Below, in pieces: positions 4,971 through 8,121 of a DNA stretch of 8,121 nucleotides. A model generated the notes under the pieces. That model was given only the letters and a program-made list of their open reading frames with translations, was not told the origin of the DNA and ran no database searches. Source of the stretch: Spirochaetaceae bacterium (GTDB lineage: Bacteria > Spirochaetota > Spirochaetia > Treponematales > Breznakiellaceae). Position numbers and translations under genes: made by a program. Numbering within the stretch: the first letter of the stretch is position 1; each line of letters starts with the position of its first letter. The DNA is taken from NCBI GenBank assembly GCA_031258335.1, contig JAIRMY010000259.1, positions 1 to 8,121 of the forward strand. Reading direction: 5' to 3'.

Positions 4971-6605
4971 TTATCCTACGGTTTTTTCGTGAAAACGAAC
5001 AGAGGGATAGGGAAGTTCAACGCTAAAAGTAGAATTGCTCATTACCCTTTCCCCCGCCCCCAGAGCGCCTTCCGCCGGGCAAACTTGCAGGCAGAGGTGG
5101 CAGCCGGCGCAGCGGGCGGAGTCTATCAGCGGGAGCCTCCGCTCGCCGTCCCAACTCACCGCGCCGTGCCCCGCGTCCCTGCAAGAGATGTAGCAGCGCC
5201 CGCAACCTAGGCATTTTTCCCCGTGGTGGACTACAGACGCTATGGAAACCCTGTCAAGTTCATTCGCCGGGGCGAACACTCCGAGTCCCCGCCCCACAAG
5301 CCCGGTGATGGACGCTATGCCCTGCCGCGTCATGTAGTCCGCGAGTCCCCGCAGTAACGGGTCTATGATTCGGGCGCCGTACTGCATCACCGCCGTCGTA
5401 ACCTGCACATTCCCGCAGCCGAGCAGGATGAAATCAACGGCGTCCCGCCATGTTTCTATCCCGCCCATGCCGCTTACCGGCGCATCCCTCGTGCCGGGCC
5501 AGGTCTTAATCTCGCTGACAAAGCGCAGGGCTATGGGTTTCACCGCCTTACCTGAGTACCCTGAAACGCAGGCTCTGCCGTTCACGTCCATCAGCGCCCT
5601 CTCCGTCTCCGCGTCGAAGCCGGTAAAACTCTTCACCGTGTTAATCGCCGCTATCCCGTCCGCCCCCGCGCAGAGCGCCGCCTCGGCGCTCGGTATCACG
5701 CTGGCAAGGTTGGGGGTCATCTTGGCTAGAACAGGAAGCCCGCTGCCACGCCGGACGGCGCGTGTAAACGCCGCCACGAGGCGGGGGTCCTGCCCCACGT
5801 CGCTTCCAAGCCCCGACTCGCTCATGTGCGGGCAGGAAAAGTTGCACTCTATCATGTCCACGCCCGCCCTCTCGGACTCGGCGGCGAGCGCCGTCCACTC
5901 AGCCTCGTTCTGCCCCATGATAGAGGCGGCTATTACCTTGCCGGGGAAGTCCCGCTTGAGCCGCGCTAGGTCGGCGAAGTTATCCGCCGCCGGACGGCTC
6001 GAAATCTGCTCAAGGTTGCGAAAGCCGATAAACGGGGTGCGCTCCTTGCCTATGCTGTCAAAACGCGGCGACACATCCCTAATCTCGCCGTAACCTATGG
6101 TCTTGTACACGATGCCTGCCCACCCCATATCAAGGGCGCGGGCGCACATCGCATAGTCAGCCGCCACTATGGACGAGGACAGGAAGAACGGGTTTTCGCA
6201 CTTCAACCCGCAGAATTCTATTTCCAGCGAAGGGGGGGAAATTTCCCCCCTCGCTACAGCCCCGCTTCGCGGGTCTTCCGCTTCCCCCCTCAGCGGGGGG
6301 ATGCCCCCCCGCAACGCCCCCCGCATTTCCTCGCCGCTTCGCGGCCCGCCGCCCGGCTCCAGCATCCGGCGTAGTTCCGTGATTCTAAGCGGGAAATCGT
6401 AGTGTATGCAGGCTTTTTCACAACTTTTACAGTCAGCGCAGTCCGCTACGGAGGAGAGCGCCGATGCCCCGAGTCCGAATCTCACGCCCCGGATAAACGC
6501 CGCGGGGTCGCTTCCACGCTTGCAGGCGGCGTTGCAAGGAGGGTCGTGGCAGAGGAGGCAGCGCGAAGCCTCCTCTACCGGATCACTGTAACGCTCCGCC
6601 GTCAT
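4971..6605 (-). CDS. preA: PreA-like dihydropyrimidine dehydrogenase with extra N-terminal [4Fe-4S] domain
   Basis: 544 residues, longer than E. coli PreA (about 411). Domain order: N-terminal Fe-S domain with C16-x2-C19-x4-C24-x3-C28 and C56-x2-C59-x2-C62-x3-C66; a Gly/Pro/Arg-rich linker (84-127); a dihydroorotate-dehydrogenase-like FMN barrel (about 128-425) with YKTIGYGE, PFIGFRNLEQ, NFSCPHMSESGLGSDVGQ, KMTPN, INTVKS, SGYSGKAVKPIAL and SGMGGIETW; and a C-terminal ferredoxin domain (C465/468/471/475 and C499/502/505/509). It should catalyse uracil/thymine and 5,6-dihydropyrimidine interconversion. The first Cys motif matches domain I of eukaryotic dihydropyrimidine dehydrogenase, but the FAD and NADPH domains are absent and no preT is seen, so the electron donor is unknown (a ferredoxin or an unlinked flavoprotein is possible). 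The residue aligning with the mammalian catalytic Cys is Val270, with Ser268 nearby; from memory E. coli PreA is the same. The start ATG overlaps the hydA stop (ATGA), indicating an operon. A DHODH or other PreA-like oxidoreductase is less likely given its neighbours. Confidence 0.88.
   Translation of the reverse strand: MTAERYSDPVEEASRCLLCHDPPCNAACKRGSDPAAFIRGVRFGLGASALSSVADCADCKSCEKACIHYDFPLRITELRRMLEPGGGPRSGEEMRGALRGGIPPLRGEAEDPRSGAVARGEISPPSLEIEFCGLKCENPFFLSSSIVAADYAMCARALDMGWAGIVYKTIGYGEIRDVSPRFDSIGKERTPFIGFRNLEQISSRPAADNFADLARLKRDFPGKVIAASIMGQNEAEWTALAAESERAGVDMIECNFSCPHMSESGLGSDVGQDPRLVAAFTRAVRRGSGLPVLAKMTPNLASVIPSAEAALCAGADGIAAINTVKSFTGFDAETERALMDVNGRACVSGYSGKAVKPIALRFVSEIKTWPGTRDAPVSGMGGIETWRDAVDFILLGCGNVQVTTAVMQYGARIIDPLLRGLADYMTRQGIASITGLVGRGLGVFAPANELDRVSIASVVHHGEKCLGCGRCYISCRDAGHGAVSWDGERRLPLIDSARCAGCHLCLQVCPAEGALGAGERVMSNSTFSVELPYPSVRFHEKTVG
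6225..6356. repeat. GC-rich palindromic repeat-like insert read through in preA
   Basis: This 132-bp stretch encodes the low-complexity linker (codons 84-127) between the N-terminal Fe-S domain and the FMN domain. It contains an inverted repeat around 6226-6255 (AGCGAAGGGGGGGAAA facing TTTCCCCCCTCGCT), hairpins CCCGC-ttc-GCGGG at 6261-6273 and GCCGC-ttc-GCGGC at 6333-6345, and GCGGGGGG-atg-CCCCCCCGC at 6293-6312. Six mononucleotide G/C runs of 6-7 lie within 91 bp (6232-6238, 6245-6250, 6284-6289, 6295-6300, 6304-6310, 6317-6322). Such structure is unlike the flanking coding DNA and resembles a dispersed palindromic element captured in frame. Only one copy is in this window, so its repeat status is inferred. 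Confidence 0.6.
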
Positions 6606-7978
6606 AGGATTCCGCTCTCCCCGCGTTTAACGTAGCGTCCATCTCCCGGTTTCCCGACGTATTCGCCGTTGTCGTAGACAAGGTTTCCGCGCAAAAAAGT
6701 CTTGACGGGATAACCCTTTACCTTAATTCCCTCCCATATAGTTTGGTCGCAGCCTGAGTGCATATTTTTTACGCTGATGGTAAAGTCTTTATGCCTGTCG
6801 TAGAGGACTATATCCGCGTCTTTACCCGGGGTTAGGCTTCCCTTTTCCGCGCAGCCAAAGATTTTCGCCGGATTCTCGGCGCAGAGCCTTACCGCGAGCG
6901 GGAAGGAAATTTTCCCTGAATTTGCCGCTCCTAGCATATACGGGTAAAGGTTTTCTACGCCGGGGCAGCCGTTAGGTATTTTTGTAAAGTCGTCTTTGCC
7001 CCAGTCTTTTTCCGCCTGTTTGAAAGGGCAGTGGTCGGTGGCCACGGTGTCTATCGCGCCTCTAGCAAGGGCTTCCCAAAGCGCGGCGCGGCTTTCCTCA
7101 CCCTTAATAGGCGGCGAACAGACAAAGTTTCTGCCGTCCTCCCGTTTGTAAACGTCGCGGGTAAATTCCAGGTACTGCGGGCAGGTTTCGGCAAAGATAG
7201 GATAGCCGTGAGCCTTTGCGCAGGCAACCGCCTCTACTCCTTCGGCGCAGGCAAGATGAACTATGTACAGTTTTGCGTCCAGCGCCCGCGCCCAGTGTAT
7301 GGCCCGCTTCACCGCCTCCGCCTCTACAAATTCCGGCCTCGACAGGTAGTGGTACCACGGAGTCTTCTTCCCCGCCGCTGCGAATTCCGCGATGCGGGCA
7401 TCTATGGCATCGGGGTTCTCCGCGTGGACATTGGTCAAAATCCCCGTTTCACCCGCCCTTTCCATGATTCTCATCAGCATACCGTCGTCTATCATCATCC
7501 CTTCTTTGCGGTACACCATGAAACACTTAAAACTGGTAACGCCGTAATCCGCCGCTTTTTTAAACTCGTCCAGCAGCTCCGATTTTTCACCTAGATTAGT
7601 AATGGCGCAGTGGTAGGCGAGATCGGCGCAAATAACTGGGTCGGACAGGGCGCGTCTTTCCTCGACGGTTTCCAGAATCCCCTTCCCCTTGCGCTGAATC
7701 GCGTAATCAAAGACTGTGGTAACCCCGCCGCAGACGGCGGCGCGGGTTCCCGTCTCATAACTGTCCGCCGAAACCGTGCCGCCAAACGGCATCTGTAAAT
7801 GCGTGTGGGCGTCCACCGCGCCGGGCAGCACGTACAAACCCGCCGCGTCAACCGTTTCTTTGGCGGTAAACGGCAGGGCTGTGCCTATGGCGGCTATTTT
7901 CCCGTTTTTTACCGCCAGATCCGCGCAATACTCCCCTCCGCCTGAAACAATAGTCCCGTTTTTTATAAGTAAATCCAT
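6602..7978 (-). CDS. hydA: Dihydropyrimidinase / D-hydantoinase
   Basis: 458 residues, the normal length for cyclic amidohydrolases of the dihydropyrimidinase/hydantoinase group. It hydrolyses 5,6-dihydrouracil (or hydantoins) to N-carbamoyl-beta-alanine (or N-carbamoyl amino acids) in the cytoplasm. The binuclear metal site is complete: DAHTHLQ (H58, H60), the carboxylated lysine in SFKCFM (K151), VHAEN (H185), IVHLAC (H241) and ATDHCPF (D315). Tyr156 in the VYRKEG loop is where the family places the substrate-gating Tyr. The C-terminal SLTPGKDADIVLYD (381-394) is the usual amidohydrolase beta-sandwich segment. The ATG at 7978 has AAGGAGC 6 nt upstream. It is the first gene of the minus-strand cluster, and its TGA overlaps the preA ATG, so the two are translationally coupled. 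Allantoinase is a related alternative, but pairing with a PreA and a carbamoylase favours dihydropyrimidinase. Confidence 0.93.
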   Translation of the reverse strand: MDLLIKNGTIVSGGGEYCADLAVKNGKIAAIGTALPFTAKETVDAAGLYVLPGAVDAHTHLQMPFGGTVSADSYETGTRAAVCGGVTTVFDYAIQRKGKGILETVEERRALSDPVICADLAYHCAITNLGEKSELLDEFKKAADYGVTSFKCFMVYRKEGMMIDDGMLMRIMERAGETGILTNVHAENPDAIDARIAEFAAAGKKTPWYHYLSRPEFVEAEAVKRAIHWARALDAKLYIVHLACAEGVEAVACAKAHGYPIFAETCPQYLEFTRDVYKREDGRNFVCSPPIKGEESRAALWEALARGAIDTVATDHCPFKQAEKDWGKDDFTKIPNGCPGVENLYPYMLGAANSGKISFPLAVRLCAENPAKIFGCAEKGSLTPGKDADIVLYDRHKDFTISVKNMHSGCDQTIWEGIKVKGYPVKTFLRGNLVYDNGEYVGKPGDGRYVKRGESGIL

Positions 7979-7984
7979 AATTAA

Positions 7985-7991
7985 GCTCCTT
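7985..7991 (-). promoter_or_regulatory. Ribosome binding site of hydA
   Basis: AAGGAGC on the minus strand, 6 nt (TTAATT) before the ATG at 7978. It fixes the hydA start. No convincing -10/-35 pair was recognised in 7992-8121. Confidence 0.8.
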
Positions 7992-8061
7992 AAAAGGAAT
8001 GTCGTAACTATTCAGGCGTAGAGCGATTTCAGAACTTTTTCTTGCTCTCTAGTGCTTTAAC

Positions 8062-8083
8062 AAAGGGGGCTACCGCCCCCTTT
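8062..8083. terminator. Perfect GC-rich hairpin upstream of hydA
   Basis: AAAGGGGGC (8062-8070), loop TACC, GCCCCCTTT (8075-8083): a perfect 9-bp stem with a 4-nt loop. On the minus strand it is followed by TTTGTT and on the plus strand by TTTCG, so the U-tract is short either way. It may be an intrinsic terminator for a minus-strand gene lying beyond the right edge, isolating the hydA operon, or a leader/attenuator structure. The rest of 7979-8121 holds no gene. Confidence 0.5.
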
Positions 8084-8121
8084 CGCTCCAATCGGCTCAT
8101 TTCGGGGCTGCCGTCCCATTG

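Noticed and set aside
5786..5812. Apparent loss of the mammalian DPD catalytic cysteine (GLACGQD loop reads GLGSDVGQD here)
   Set aside because: From memory E. coli PreA has the same GSDVGQ sequence, so this is probably the bacterial norm and not an inactivating change.
5365..6093. Long plus-strand open frame (242 codons) opposite preA
   Set aside because: It is an antisense shadow of a GC-rich gene. Its translation is low in recognisable motifs, whereas the minus strand encodes a clear PreA.
7031..7594. Plus-strand open frame (187 codons) opposite hydA
   Set aside because: Antisense shadow; the minus-strand hydantoinase has every catalytic motif across this region.

Overview
The window looks like a chromosomal segment of an anaerobic bacterium. 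The clearest sign is a dihydropyrimidine dehydrogenase-type protein carrying four predicted [4Fe-4S] cluster motifs. PD-(D/E)XK 'Rpn' genes with Glu/Arg-rich tails, a decayed ISAzo13-type transposase and GC-rich palindromic repeats are compatible with an uncultured gut or sediment anaerobe (Clostridia, Spirochaetes or Synergistetes are possible). Nothing here fixes the phylum.

Left part (1-2154, plus strand, visibly AT-rich). An upstream region of about 250 bp with a 14-bp perfect palindrome and a short direct repeat precedes a 537-residue tetratricopeptide-repeat protein with about nine TPR units and a C-terminal four-cysteine cluster. It is followed by an 88-codon remnant of an ISAzo13-family transposase N-terminus, carrying two compensating frameshifts and cut off before the catalytic domain.

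Right part (2202-7978, minus strand, GC-richer). A compact gene cluster is read right to left: dihydropyrimidinase/hydantoinase (hydA), a PreA-like dihydropyrimidine dehydrogenase overlapping it by ATGA, a full-length Rpn-family nuclease only 4 bp downstream, a C-terminal-only Rpn fragment, and an M20-family N-carbamoyl-amino-acid hydrolase (beta-ureidopropionase type). The three metabolic enzymes make up the reductive pyrimidine route: uracil to dihydrouracil (PreA), to N-carbamoyl-beta-alanine (HydA), to beta-alanine + CO2 + NH3 (carbamoylase). The two Rpn genes sit between steps of this pathway and look like passengers inserted into the operon.

Three things merit attention. (1) The dehydrogenase has domain I (N-terminal Fe-S), the FMN domain and the C-terminal ferredoxin domain of the eukaryotic enzyme but lacks the FAD and NADPH domains, and no preT partner is visible. 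(2) At the junction where those domains would lie, a 132-bp GC-rich, hairpin-rich, homopolymer-rich repeat-like sequence is read through in frame as a linker. (3) The full-length rpn gene has a strong Shine-Dalgarno sequence and in-frame ATG near its 3' end that would yield a 55-residue C-terminal protein, the same arrangement as the intragenic RpnS antitoxins of the E. coli Rpn toxins, and the next gene downstream is also a C-terminal-only Rpn protein. No tRNA, rRNA or CRISPR array was seen.
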